Source of the DNA: JANXQE01 sp035651635
GTDB taxonomy: Bacteria > Verrucomicrobiota > Verrucomicrobiia > Limisphaerales > UBA8199
Length of the DNA stretch: 64,000 nt
Direction of reading: 5' to 3'
NCBI GenBank assembly: GCA_035651635.1
Contig: DASRFK010000068.1
Span: 1 to 64,000, forward strand
The notes below the pieces were generated by a model, which saw only the letters and a list, made by a program, of their open reading frames with translations, searched no databases and was not told the origin of the DNA. Below are positions 52,601 to 61,496 of this stretch, piece by piece; the first letter of the stretch is position 1, and each line of letters begins with the position of its first letter. Position numbers and translations under genes: made by a program.

Positions 52601-55600
52601 CCGGGTTTTAACCCTGGCTTCAGCAGTTCGTCCTCGACTTCGGTTACCGGTAGCCTCAGCAGCAATGGCAGCTTCAGCCTGATTGGGACCACTGCCTCAG
52701 CCCAAACCCTCACTGGTTTAGCAGTCACCACTTCGGCCAGCGGCTCAAGCGTTAGCCTCACCCAAAACGGCCTCACCATCACAGGAACGGTTAGTGGCGG
52801 TGTTCTCAGCCAGGTCGTGTCCGGCTCGGGTTCTACCGTGGGAACTTTGGCAATTGCACCCAATGGCAGTGCCTCCCTTTCCGGTTGCATCACACTTTCA
52901 CCGCTAACTTTTGGCCAGTTCCAGATCCGCTCCACAGCCGCCGACGGCAGTTTCTCGGCTTGCTTCGCCGTCAACGGCCTGACTGTCGGGCAGAACACTG
53001 TTCTCATCACCTACAACGGCGCGCCTTTGACTACCCCTTCGCTGCCTTCATTTACCATTTCCATCAACGGAAGCTTGAGCATATCGGTCTCAGCGGCCAT
53101 GACCGCCGGCCTGACCTTGAACAGCTACAGTCTCCCCAATGCCAGTTTCACCTTTAACGTCTCGGCCGGAATCGCCACAGCGCAAAACTTCAACGCTTCC
53201 TTGAGCCTTCCAGGATTCAACCCTGGATTCAGCAGCGCCTCCTCGACTTCAGTAAACGGCAGCCTCGATAGCAATGGTAGTTTCAGCCTGGTGGGCACCA
53301 CCTCCTCAGCCCAAACCCTCACTGGTTTGGCGGTCACCACTTCGGCCAGCGGCTCAACCGTTAGCCTCACTCAAAACGGCGTCACGATTACCGGAACGGT
53401 CAGTGGCGGTGTTCTCAGCCAGGTTGTGTCCGGCTCGGGTTCTGCCGTGGGAACTTTGGCAATTGCACCCAATGGCAGTGCCTCCCTTTCCGGTTGCATC
53501 ACACTTTCACCGCTAACTTTTGGCCAGTTCCAGATCCGCTCCCCAGCCGCCGACGGCAGCTTCTCAGCCTGCTTTGGCGCCAACGGCCTGACCGTCGGGC
53601 AGAACTCCGTGCGCATCACCTACAACGGCGCGCCTTTAACTACGCCTTCGTTGCCTTCATTTACCATTGCCATCAACGGAAGCTTGAGCATTTCAGTCTC
53701 TGCGGCCATGACCGCCGGCCTGACGCTCAACAGTTACAGCCTGCCTAACGCAAGTTTCACCTTCAACGTAGCGGCCGGAGTAGCCACAGCGCAAAATTTC
53801 AATGCCTCCCTGAGCCTTCCGGGTTTTAACCCTGGCTTCAGCAGTTCGTCCTCGACTTCAGTGACTGGCAGCCTAAGCAGTAATGGCAGTTTCAGCCTGG
53901 TTGGCACCACCACCTCGGCCCAAACCCTCTCGGGGTTGGCGGTCACCACTTCGGCCAGCGGTTCAACCGTTAGCCTCACTCAAAACGGCGTCACGATTAC
54001 CGGAACGGTCAGTGGCGGTGTTCTCAGCCAGGTTGTATCCGCCTCCGGTTCTGCGGTGGGCGTCCTGGCAATTGCACCCAATGGCAGTGCTTCCCTTTCC
54101 GGTTGCATTACCCTCTCGCCGCTGGCTTTTGGCCAGTTCCAGGTCCGTTCCACCGCCGCAGACGGCAGTTTCTCGGCTTGCTTCGCCGCGAACGGCGTGA
54201 CCGTCGGTCAAAACACCGTGCGCGTGACCTACAACGGCGCGCCTTTGACCACGCCGTCGTTGCCCGCATTTACAATTGGCATCAATGGCGATTTCAACGT
54301 CACGGTTTCGGCCGCGATGACCGCCGGTCTGACCCTGAACAGCTTTGGCCTTTCCAACGCCACCTTTCTCTTTTCCGTTTCAGGGGGTATAGCGACGGCC
54401 GGCAAATTCGGGGCGACCCTGAACATCCCCAGTTCTCCGTCCGGCTTTTTCAAGGGAGCGGTGGCGCAAAAAGTCTCCGGCTCACTCGCCAGTGATGGGA
54501 CCTTTGCGCTTAGTGGAACGCTCAGCGCCGGCCAGGCGCTCGGCACCTCCTTGCCCGTGTCCAACGTGTCGGCCGGTGCATCGGTTGTGCTGACGCAGAC
54601 GGGGCTCACAATCTCAGGGGGCTTTACGGGCGGCGTTCTGACTCAGGTGCCGCTGGTCTCCACGAGTATCACCATTGCCGTCGCGGCGGACGGCAGCATG
54701 ACCTTGAGCGGAACCGTTGTTTGCTCCTCTTTAATTGATAATCAGATCACGGTCGGGCCCTTCAGTGGCTCAACTTTGTCCTGGAGCATCAACAATTCTG
54801 GACTGTCGATGGCAGCATTTTCGGCCCAAGTAAATGTCGGAGGCGCTTTTGGTGCGGCGGTGGCCTTGCCTGGCTTCACGATGAATGCAAGCGGCGGCTT
54901 TTCGGTAACCCTGACCTCAAGCAAATCTCGGATTGTGAACGTGACAGTCGCTGGGTATGGCCTCACGGATGTAAGCCTTACTCTGGTCCGCAATGCGGGA
55001 GTCCTCTCGTTGAGTAGCTTTGGTGGCAACCTCACGATTCCAGGTTTTTCCCAGCACCTGAGTGGGACCATCGACGATTTAGCCACCATCACCCTCGATT
55101 TCGCCGGCGCGGTAACGTTAGGAGGTTTTACCGCCGGCACGGACGGCCATCTGGCGTTGCGCAATTCCGGGCTGACTGCCGGCGGCACTTTTGATATTTC
55201 CGCCAATGGTAACAGCCTCGGTTCGTTGGTGCTCACGGCCGCAATAGCACCCGCAGGAACCTATTCGGGCAGTGCCAGCACCACCTTATCGATCGGCGGC
55301 TATTCCACTTCGACGTTTAGCGCCACGCTATCCAACAACGGCCTTTCTGGCGCGCCGAAATTGAACTACGGCAATCTCACGATCTCCCTCCCGAACCTGT
55401 CTATCACCTCGACCAGCGTTTCGGGCAGTGGCAGTGCCCAACGGGATAGCGGCTGGGTGAAATTCTTCGATGTGCCCGGCGAAGTCGGCGACATCTACGG
55501 ACGCCTGCAAGGCACCGTCTCTCTATCGGTCTCCGGCTCTGGTTCGGTCAGCGGGCAACTTTCCGCCACCTTCGGTTGGTGGGTCGTGACGCTGAACCAT

Positions 55601-55786
55601 TGCGACCCACCGCCGCCCTTCGGCGATGGCGCTTGCTTTTATAACTATGGTCCTGACCCCATCCCCTCGGACCATGCGGCTGGCGCTTCGGGCGGAATTG
55701 GATCCAATGGACAGTTCTGCGTAAACCAGACGATCTGCAATCCGTTCAGCAACTGCCAAAACCAATTCTGCTTCACGCTGTGGTGA
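49622..55786 (+). CDS. Giant secreted repeat protein (2054 residues)
   Basis: A signal peptide (AKPLRTLFLPILVALCALAV..TAQP, residues about 25-51) is followed by a short module (YQLQTTTDLDPQKAGWTTI) and an Ig-like block with 'ATDNIGVTGVDFLNGDNVIG'. The rest is Ser/Thr/Gly-rich beta-repeat sequence. Four long tandem repeats of 203 residues fill residues about 807-1618 (bases 52040-54478); a weaker fifth follows. The C-terminal end has Cys-rich and Pro-rich patches (CDPPPPFGDGACF, then NPFSNCQNQFCFTLW), which may anchor or cap the protein. It is probably an adhesin or surface-layer-like fibre; this is inference from structure. It shares its promoter region with the two-component operon. No sortase, autotransporter or OMP barrel was identified. 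Confidence 0.8.
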   Translation: MNLNLLCAIRPFGSPPLIQPNHGSAKPLRTLFLPILVALCALAVRQSVTAQPTPSFALEAPVAVPVANSQGPGQRIFWKTQPGLNYQLQTTTDLDPQKAGWTTIAQVQAEGTISWADDVNATVDSLRYYRVLMLATTNDMSPPVLSGLQATQPPPPPGQPISTLTVMATDNIGVTGVDFLNGDNVIGSAIRGSGNNWSFNWTLADASAFLSGRYYVRARAFDAAGNIGYSPALAFDVAGTNLNCITLGAITICADTVVLAGGVHTFSGNIRINGLRLAAGATLTASASQITGSGGVIVPGLDTVLSGSFDVDLQTGWLTIHPGTTATFPAAGIALSPRAICIPTGLSVNVFSNSLAGAGSVTLQLPGQPFGPAVFGGSFNYSPGGGILTASGSMVLSNLLSASGTTELNLNDSSFSLAGAVRFQAANNSSYYLSNALVQLSFANPAVPALYVAGDLGVSDGLSLNVRGNVLLNGQVELTGTGRGSIGGFSFDPLEVTLSRAAGASSITTAQFAGKLLNANFSGYLLSGTVLSTGDLDISGTGTVSFEGFIFNPLNVYLVRNATTTNQVVANLSGTLRLSYIKPVNFTGLLRQDGSVDLSGQSGPYTVASFGGTVPRLDTPSLTFDEQVFIGSFQLGGRDTSIQTVVNFHFTRDTDAAGGNSTLGVTAVTTEPTNPTLTLTGTASSTGACSLAGDLLNQQFDLWGYTVNNLGCGVSRNAQGTVTFNITSTSLSYAPLVETSSQASGSIASDGSGSIAFNYTTSQLGGYAIENLSLLLAQSSSGTKSLQLGAGSMVLPGFGSTRVALTGSLANDGTFNVTGTTAEDLTLNGLAVTTMARGATVSLTQNGLTITGMLSGGVLSQVVSGSGSAVGTLAIAPNGSASLSGCVTLSPLTFGQFQIRSAAADGSFSACFGANGLTVGQNSVHITYNGAPLTTPSLPSFTISLDGSLSISVSAAMTAGLTLNSYSLPNASFTFSVSAGVATAQNFTASLSVPGFNPGFSSSSSTSVTGSLSSNGSFSLIGTTASAQTLTGLAVTTSASGSSVSLTQNGLTITGTVSGGVLSQVVSGSGSTVGTLAIAPNGSASLSGCITLSPLTFGQFQIRSTAADGSFSACFAVNGLTVGQNTVLITYNGAPLTTPSLPSFTISINGSLSISVSAAMTAGLTLNSYSLPNASFTFNVSAGIATAQNFNASLSLPGFNPGFSSASSTSVNGSLDSNGSFSLVGTTSSAQTLTGLAVTTSASGSTVSLTQNGVTITGTVSGGVLSQVVSGSGSAVGTLAIAPNGSASLSGCITLSPLTFGQFQIRSPAADGSFSACFGANGLTVGQNSVRITYNGAPLTTPSLPSFTIAINGSLSISVSAAMTAGLTLNSYSLPNASFTFNVAAGVATAQNFNASLSLPGFNPGFSSSSSTSVTGSLSSNGSFSLVGTTTSAQTLSGLAVTTSASGSTVSLTQNGVTITGTVSGGVLSQVVSASGSAVGVLAIAPNGSASLSGCITLSPLAFGQFQVRSTAADGSFSACFAANGVTVGQNTVRVTYNGAPLTTPSLPAFTIGINGDFNVTVSAAMTAGLTLNSFGLSNATFLFSVSGGIATAGKFGATLNIPSSPSGFFKGAVAQKVSGSLASDGTFALSGTLSAGQALGTSLPVSNVSAGASVVLTQTGLTISGGFTGGVLTQVPLVSTSITIAVAADGSMTLSGTVVCSSLIDNQITVGPFSGSTLSWSINNSGLSMAAFSAQVNVGGAFGAAVALPGFTMNASGGFSVTLTSSKSRIVNVTVAGYGLTDVSLTLVRNAGVLSLSSFGGNLTIPGFSQHLSGTIDDLATITLDFAGAVTLGGFTAGTDGHLALRNSGLTAGGTFDISANGNSLGSLVLTAAIAPAGTYSGSASTTLSIGGYSTSTFSATLSNNGLSGAPKLNYGNLTISLPNLSITSTSVSGSGSAQRDSGWVKFFDVPGEVGDIYGRLQGTVSLSVSGSGSVSGQLSATFGWWVVTLNHCDPPPPFGDGACFYNYGPDPIPSDHAAGASGGIGSNGQFCVNQTICNPFSNCQNQFCFTLW
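52040..54478 (+). repeat. Four 609-bp tandem units inside the giant protein gene
   Basis: Units begin at 52040, 52649, 53258 and 53867; the period is exactly 609 bp for the first three, with 3 extra bases in the fourth. Recognisable landmarks such as 'caaaacggc.tcac.at' recur at 52154, 52763, 53372 and 53981. Much of each unit is nearly identical at DNA level, showing recent expansion and possible recombination between copies. Confidence 0.9.
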
Positions 55787-55865
55787 GACCGCTCGCCCCT
55801 GTCACTCGTCACTTCCCATCCATCCCGGACTGGTAAAATGTGGCACGGCGGTCATACTCCGGCAC

Positions 55866-57491
55866 ATGAATCCACCTAGATCAAAGGTCGTCGCGGTCCG
55901 TCGCGCCGCAGCGGCGGATTGTGCGGCCTGGCTGGACCTGGTTCGCCTGACTGTCGGCGATCGATACATCGCCCCTCAAATCTACGCCCCCGCCTGGGCC
56001 GCCGAACAGTTGAGCGCCGGCGAAACCTGGGTCGCGGAAATCGACGGCACAATCGGCGCCAGCGTCTCCATCCTCACCCCATTCACTCGCAACGACAACC
56101 CCGTCTCCAACTTAGGCCGTCACTTCGCCTTGCCCGAGCACCTTCTGGACGGAGCCGCCGAAGCTCTGTTGCGAAAAATAAACGAGATCTGCGCTGAACG
56201 CAGGCAAATGGCCATCCTGAGGGTCCCGGCGTCCGATCACCCGCAGCAGCTCCTCTTGGAAAAACTCGGGTTCGTGTGCATTGGGTTTCAACCAGCCAAG
56301 CATGTCTACCGTGACCGCGAAGCGATCCTCTTTTACGTGCGGATTGGGGCCCCGGCGGCCGCCGTGCGCCTTCCTCTTTCCCAATCCCTGCCCCAAATCG
56401 TGGAACTCGCTTCCGCCGCGTTGAAAAATCTGAATATTTCCAACCCCGAAATTGTGCGCGATGGCGCCACGGGTTACCCCGTGCAGACTGAGATCGAAAT
56501 TCAGGAGGCGACCCCGGAGCAATTTGAACTGCAGAAGCTTCAGGCGCAGCCGGCCAATCCCCCGATCGAGATTTCCGGCCAATTCAACCGCGGATTCGGT
56601 CTCTTGAGAATCCCAGCCAATGCTCCCCTGCGAGCAGTCCTCGGCGCCCGAGGCGGCAGAATCGTTGCGGGGCTGACTTTCTATTTCGACGAATACGACC
56701 TGTGCCTGCGGTTGGTCGATTCCTTTTCCATCGACGAGCTTTCCACCGGCGCCATGCTGCAGCACGTGGCCCGGCTGGCACAGTCAGACTTCAGGGCGCG
56801 TTACCTCGAAGTGGATTTTCTCATCACCGCTCCTCGCGCTCTCAAAAGCGCGGAGCAACTGGGTTTTGTGCCCGTGGCTTACCTGCCGGGCATGTACAAA
56901 CGCGGAGGTTGTTGCGTCGACCTGGTGAAAATGGTCAAGCTCGACACCGATTACGCGATCGACAAGGCTCAACTGACGCCCCACGCGACCCAAATCGTCA
57001 CGATAGTGGATCGCATCTTCCAAAATCAAAAAGTCGGCTTCAGCACCATAACACTCCTCCGCTCGTTAGCGGCGTTCAATGGCCTGGGCGACGGCGAATT
57101 GGGCAAACTGGCCAGCTTGTCCGCCAAAAAACTCTTTCGCGTTGGTGAAACAATCTTTCAACAGGGGGACGCTGGAGACGAGGTCTTCGTCGTTATCCGA
57201 GGCAAGATCGAGATCTTCCTACCCCGGAAAGCGGCGCCGGTTTCCACCGTCAGCAGTGGTGAACTCTTCGGCGAGCAGGCCTTTCTCGACGGTGCTCCCC
57301 GTACGGCCACGGCTCTTGCTGCCGAACCCACTATCCTGCTGGTCATCCAACGTTCCGCCTTTGGCGAGCTGATCCAAACCGAGCCTCACCTGGGAGTGAT
57401 TGTCATGCGAAACATCGCCCAGGAACTGTCGCGCCGGCTGCGCCACGCCGATGTGACCCTCGGCGGCACACCGCCCCCAAAAGCACCCTAA
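55866..57491 (+). CDS. GNAT acetyltransferase-like protein fused to a cyclic-nucleotide-binding domain
   Basis: 541 residues. The N-terminal region (about 1-160) is GNAT-like ('VVAVRRAAAADCAAWLDLVRLTVGDRYI', 'LEKLGFVCIGFQP'), and a second GNAT-like segment lies in the middle ('GRIVAGLTFYFDEYDLCLRLVDSF' to 'AEQLGFVPVAYLPGMY'). The C-terminal part (about 395-525) is a cNMP-binding (CAP/FNR-type) beta-roll with 'FRVGETIFQQGDAGDEVFVVIRGKIEIF' and the phosphate-binding cassette FGEQAFLDGAPRTATALA, including the Arg that binds the cyclic phosphate. It may be an acetyltransferase switched by cAMP or cGMP. No HTH is seen. The order is opposite to the mycobacterial cAMP-dependent acetyltransferase, where the cNMP domain comes first. 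Confidence 0.8.
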   Translation: MNPPRSKVVAVRRAAAADCAAWLDLVRLTVGDRYIAPQIYAPAWAAEQLSAGETWVAEIDGTIGASVSILTPFTRNDNPVSNLGRHFALPEHLLDGAAEALLRKINEICAERRQMAILRVPASDHPQQLLLEKLGFVCIGFQPAKHVYRDREAILFYVRIGAPAAAVRLPLSQSLPQIVELASAALKNLNISNPEIVRDGATGYPVQTEIEIQEATPEQFELQKLQAQPANPPIEISGQFNRGFGLLRIPANAPLRAVLGARGGRIVAGLTFYFDEYDLCLRLVDSFSIDELSTGAMLQHVARLAQSDFRARYLEVDFLITAPRALKSAEQLGFVPVAYLPGMYKRGGCCVDLVKMVKLDTDYAIDKAQLTPHATQIVTIVDRIFQNQKVGFSTITLLRSLAAFNGLGDGELGKLASLSAKKLFRVGETIFQQGDAGDEVFVVIRGKIEIFLPRKAAPVSTVSSGELFGEQAFLDGAPRTATALAAEPTILLVIQRSAFGELIQTEPHLGVIVMRNIAQELSRRLRHADVTLGGTPPPKAP

Positions 57492-57517
57492 CCTGGCAGC
57501 GCCGGCGTCTGGCCCGG

Positions 57518-57850
57518 CTACCGAAAACATAATGATCCCAGCGGCTGGCTCCGTCCGCTGCACGCTAGGTTAACCAGGCTCATTTGGAATTTTTCCAACA
57601 TGCTTGAAGATCGTCCAAGCTGCCCCCCGCTCACTACACCCATCGCGGGCAACAGACCAAAAAACATCGAGCGATAAACCTCCAAAAAGTTCAACCAGAT
57701 TTCCTCGTTCGAGGTGAATCTGTTCCACGGCGAGGCACGAAAATTTTGGTAGAAATGAAGGGTCCAGATGAGACTCCCGAACAGCATCATCGCCAGGATG
57801 AGCAGGACCACGGCGACGGCTCTTAATTTGGTCCGTGCCTTCAGTTTCAT
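57518..57850 (-). CDS. Small single-pass membrane protein, hypothetical
   Basis: 110 residues from ATG 57850 (MKLKARTKLRAVAVVLLILAM). A single hydrophobic helix (about 10-30, ending FGSLIWTLHFYQNF) is followed by a soluble tail. No family is recognised. A longer frame to 58129 and an overlapping frame (57570-58013) exist; I prefer this one because its start fits a normal N-terminus with basic residues ahead of the helix. It converges with the GNAT-cNMP gene. Confidence 0.45.
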   Translation of the reverse strand: MKLKARTKLRAVAVVLLILAMMLFGSLIWTLHFYQNFRASPWNRFTSNEEIWLNFLEVYRSMFFGLLPAMGVVSGGQLGRSSSMLEKFQMSLVNLACSGRSQPLGSLCFR

Positions 57851-58191
57851 GACTGCGTAATAATCTGGTAATTGCAAACCCCCGCAGCGTCCAGAGCAAG
57901 AGCATTCCGTGAAAATTCGTAAAATTCGTGTCCCAAATTCCCTGTAGGTTCCTCGGGTTCTCTTCCTCCCGCATCCCTTTGAGCTTGCGAGGCACGGACC
58001 CTTCGCGGCCCAATCAATTTCGCTCGTAGCATTCCGCACGCGCACTCCCTGCGGTGAAGGAAACTCTTGTGGACAACTCCGTTGCACGTGCTCATACTCA
58101 ACTCGTTGGTCCGCCGACATCATTAGCACCGCGTGCTCAGAATCAATTATCTGATGACAACAGCTAACAGGTCTCGAACAGGAGCGCCCAT
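57851..58191. other. Intergenic region upstream of the Tat oxidoreductase
   Basis: 341 bp with no supported gene. GGAGCGCCC just before the ATG at 58192 is a plausible ribosome site for the next gene. Confidence 0.35.
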
Positions 58192-59472
58192 ATGAGCAAA
58201 CAAAAACTTCACTTCACTCGCCGGGATTTCCTGGCTGCCACCCTCAAGGCCGGAGCCATCCTTGCCGCACCCCAATTTGTTCCGTCCAGAGTTCTGGGCC
58301 GAGAAGGCAATGTCCCACCCAGCGAACAAATCGTGCTGGGCGGCATCGGCATCGGCAACCGCGGCACTTACGACCTGGGCTGTTTCCTCGAAGAACCCGA
58401 TGTGCGCTTCGCCGCGGTGTGCGACATCAAAGCCGAACGCCGGCGCGCCATTAAGAAAAAGGCCGACGACAAGTATGGCAATGAGAACTGCGCGACCTAC
58501 CGGGACATGCGCGAACTCCTGGCCCGTCCCGACATCGACGCCGTCCTGATTGCGACGGGGCCAAACTGGCATTGCACGGCGGCTGCCTTGGCGGCCAATG
58601 CGGGCAAGGACATTTATTGCGAAAAACCTTGCACCAAGAATATTGCGCAGAGCCTTGCATTGGCGGAGATCATCCGGCGCACCGGCCGGGTTTTCCAGGC
58701 CGGCACCCAGCGGCGCAGCTTGCCGAATTTTGCTTTCGCCATTGACCTGGCGCGCCGCGGCAAGTTAGGCCCGCTCAGAACCCTTTACGCCCATCCCTAT
58801 GGCCTTTCCACCAAGACCAGCGGCTGGCTGCCGGCCGAGCCGGAGCCAGACAAAGAGCAGGTGGATTGGGATATGTATTTGGGCCCGGCGGCCTGGCGTC
58901 CGTTCAACAAAGCGCTGCTGGACGGGTTCAACTTCGAAAAAGGCGGCGGGCTGGTCGGCGGCGGTTGCCTGGAATGGGGCTCACACTGCGTTGACCTTTG
59001 CCAATGGGCCAACGACGCCGACAACACCGCCCCAGTAGAATACGAACCCAAAGGAGCTGAACTCCATGCCACGTACGGCAACGGGGTCAAACTCATCTTG
59101 CGCGATAATGGCTGGCTGCCGCTCGGCTCATGCCCGGTCCGCTTTGAAGGCGATACCGGCTGGGTTGAAACGGGCGATGACGCGGAAATTGTCGCCAGTT
59201 CGCCGTCCCTGCTGGTCGGCCGCGGCGCCAAGATCGCCGGATACCCCGCCAATTTCCACATCCGCGACTTCCTCGATTGCGTCAAAACCCGAGCCAAAAC
59301 TCGTGCGGATGCCGACACCGCCTGCCACGCGCACATCGCCTGTCATGCGGCTAACATTGCCCTCTTTCTCGGGCGCAAACTCCAGTACGACCCGGTCAAG
59401 AATGAGTTCATCAATGACGAACAAGCCAACCGGCTCCGGTCCGAGGCGCTGCGCGAGCCGTGGCGGATCTAA
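58192..59472 (+). CDS. Tat-exported Gfo/Idh/MocA-family oxidoreductase
   Basis: 426 residues. A twin-arginine signal (RRDFLAATLKAGAILAAP, cut near SRVLG) precedes a Rossmann domain with 'VLGGIGIGNRGTYDL' and CDIKAERR, then the conserved EKP motif (YCEKPCTK) that places the catalytic Lys. 'VFQAGTQRRSLPNFAFAID' and 'GGGLVGGGCLEWGSHCVDL' are typical of the secreted oxidoreductase group of Planctomycetes/Verrucomicrobia. It probably oxidises or reduces a sugar with bound NAD(P) in the periplasm. It is 42 bp upstream of the HEAT protein and very likely cotranscribed. Confidence 0.88.
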   Translation: MSKQKLHFTRRDFLAATLKAGAILAAPQFVPSRVLGREGNVPPSEQIVLGGIGIGNRGTYDLGCFLEEPDVRFAAVCDIKAERRRAIKKKADDKYGNENCATYRDMRELLARPDIDAVLIATGPNWHCTAAALAANAGKDIYCEKPCTKNIAQSLALAEIIRRTGRVFQAGTQRRSLPNFAFAIDLARRGKLGPLRTLYAHPYGLSTKTSGWLPAEPEPDKEQVDWDMYLGPAAWRPFNKALLDGFNFEKGGGLVGGGCLEWGSHCVDLCQWANDADNTAPVEYEPKGAELHATYGNGVKLILRDNGWLPLGSCPVRFEGDTGWVETGDDAEIVASSPSLLVGRGAKIAGYPANFHIRDFLDCVKTRAKTRADADTACHAHIACHAANIALFLGRKLQYDPVKNEFINDEQANRLRSEALREPWRI

Positions 59473-59514
59473 ATCAATCTCAGTCAGACCCAACCCTATA
59501 GAAAAAGGACATCT

Positions 59515-61482
59515 ATGTTCTTCACCAAACAACCTCTGAGCTGGCAGCTCACGATTCTGCTCGGACTCTGCGCACTCGGTCCGAATGCTGGCGCAGCCGA
59601 GGCGCCGGGCAACGCGGCCGAAATGGAACACAAGCTGATTGCCGTGCTGAAATCCGACGCCTCTCCTGATGAAAAAGCAATCACGTGCAAAAAACTGGCT
59701 GTCTATGGCAACGAGGAAGCGGTCCCGGTCCTCGCCCCGTTGCTGCTGGATCCGCACTTGGCTTCCTGGGCCCGAATTGCTTTGGAAGTGATTCCAGGGG
59801 AATCGGCGGACGCCGCGCTGCGAGACGCGGTTCCCAAACTTCAGGGCCGGCTCCTGGTGGGCACCATCAACTCGATTGGTGTTCGCCGCGATCTCAGAGC
59901 TGTCAGCGAATTGGCTTCTAAGCTTAAGGACAGTGATCCCGATGTTATTTCAGCGGCAGCAGTAGCGCTGGGTAGAATTGGTGGGACAGATGCCGCTACA
60001 GCTTTGAAGGAAGCACTGGCCGCGGCGCCGGTTGCGGCCCGCGGATCAGTGGCCGAAGGATGCATCCGCTGCGCCGAACGCTTTCTGGCCGAGCGGCATT
60101 CGGCTCCGGCAATTGAACTTTACGATTTGGTCCGCAAATCCGACGTGCCCAAGGAGAACATTCTGGAAGGCGTTCGTGGGGCAATTCTAGCGCGCCGGGA
60201 CGATGGCATTCCTTTGCTGGTCGAGCAATTACATTCTCAGGACCGGGAACTGTTCCGAATCGGTTTGCGCGCCGCCCGCGAATTGCCGGGGGCGAAAGCC
60301 ACCAAGACGGTGTCTGATGAAATGCACCACGCCACACCAGAACGTCAACCTTTGTTGCTGTTGGCCCTGGCGGACCGCAATGACGAAACGGCGATGCCTA
60401 CCATTCTTGACGCGGCCAAAACAGGAAGCAAAGAACTGCGCCTGGTCGCGGTAGGCATCCTTGATCGCATGGGCAAGGTTTCGACTGTGCCGGTTCTGAT
60501 TGAGGTAGCGGCCGGCGGCGATTCGCAACTGACGCAAGCCGCCCTGGTTGCCTTGACCCGCATGCCCGGAAACGACTTGGATGCCAAGGTGCTGCAGCAG
60601 CTCGGCTCAGCCAAAGGCAAGACTCGCCAGGTCCTGATTGAACTCGCCGCGCGCCGCCAGATTGAAGGGACTGTTCCAGTGGTGCTCAAGGACGTCGAAG
60701 ACAAGGATCCGGCTATCCGCAGCGCAGCGGTGCAGGCCTTGGGATCGCTGGGCGGGATAGCCCAGGTAAACGATCTGGTCAGATTGTTCGCCGCCGCCCA
60801 AAGCTCGAAACAGCGTGACGATCTCGAGGCCGCCATCCTGGCGATCAGCAGCCGCCTCGGCAACGGGTGCGCCCAATCTTTGCTGCCACTGGCCCATAAT
60901 TCTGACACCGCGGTTCGCAAAGTCGCACTGCACGCACTGGCTTCGGCCGGTGGCCCGGAAGCCTTGGCGGCGGTCAAACAGGCCGTCGAGGACGCCGATG
61001 AATCCGTCCAGGACGAAGCGGTTCGGACACTTTCTACCTGGCCCAATACCTGGCCGGAGGACGAAACCATCGCCGAGCCCTTGTTGAACCTCGTCAAGAA
61101 TTCAAAGAAGCCCAACCACCAGGTGCTGGCGATGCGAGGGTATCTGCAATTCCTTGAGGGCGATAAGAAACTCAAAGGGGATGAGAAGTTGGCCAAGGTT
61201 GAAGAAGCTCTTCCGCTCATGAATCGGCCGGAAGAGAAGCGCTCCGCCATCACAGTGGTGCAGTCAATCCCCAGCGCTGCGGCTCTCGATCGGTTAGTCA
61301 AATTTGCCGCCGACCCCGCGCTCAGCGAAGATGCTTGCTCGGCGATTGTCGATCTGGCCGGCAAAAGAATGCCTGGAATTTCAGCTGACGCCCGGCGCGA
61401 GGCGTTGCAGACCGCCGTCGACAAATCGAGCAACGAGGAAACCAGAAAGCGCGCCCGCGCCGCCCTCGAGAAGGTTCGCTGA
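59515..61482 (+). CDS. Secreted HEAT-repeat protein
   Basis: 655 residues. A signal peptide (SWQLTILLGLCALGPNAGAAEA) precedes a superhelix of HEAT/PBS-lyase-type repeats: 'SDPDVISAAAVALGRIGGTDAATALKEAL', 'KDPAIRSAAVQALGSLGGIAQVNDLVRL', 'SDTAVRKVALHALASAGGPEALAAVKQA' and others. These give a solenoid for protein binding; there is no catalytic motif. It is often found next to secreted Gfo/Idh oxidoreductases or c-type cytochromes in this group. AAAAAGGACATCT before the ATG is a usable ribosome site. The MITE-like element starts 15 bp beyond its stop. Confidence 0.85.
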   Translation: MFFTKQPLSWQLTILLGLCALGPNAGAAEAPGNAAEMEHKLIAVLKSDASPDEKAITCKKLAVYGNEEAVPVLAPLLLDPHLASWARIALEVIPGESADAALRDAVPKLQGRLLVGTINSIGVRRDLRAVSELASKLKDSDPDVISAAAVALGRIGGTDAATALKEALAAAPVAARGSVAEGCIRCAERFLAERHSAPAIELYDLVRKSDVPKENILEGVRGAILARRDDGIPLLVEQLHSQDRELFRIGLRAARELPGAKATKTVSDEMHHATPERQPLLLLALADRNDETAMPTILDAAKTGSKELRLVAVGILDRMGKVSTVPVLIEVAAGGDSQLTQAALVALTRMPGNDLDAKVLQQLGSAKGKTRQVLIELAARRQIEGTVPVVLKDVEDKDPAIRSAAVQALGSLGGIAQVNDLVRLFAAAQSSKQRDDLEAAILAISSRLGNGCAQSLLPLAHNSDTAVRKVALHALASAGGPEALAAVKQAVEDADESVQDEAVRTLSTWPNTWPEDETIAEPLLNLVKNSKKPNHQVLAMRGYLQFLEGDKKLKGDEKLAKVEEALPLMNRPEEKRSAITVVQSIPSAAALDRLVKFAADPALSEDACSAIVDLAGKRMPGISADARREALQTAVDKSSNEETRKRARAALEKVR

Positions 61483-61496
61483 CTGAACGGCGGCGA

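Noticed and set aside
57570..58013. 147-residue minus-strand frame overlapping the small membrane protein
   Set aside because: It has no hydrophobic helix or plausible N-terminus; the frame at 57518-57850 fits better.
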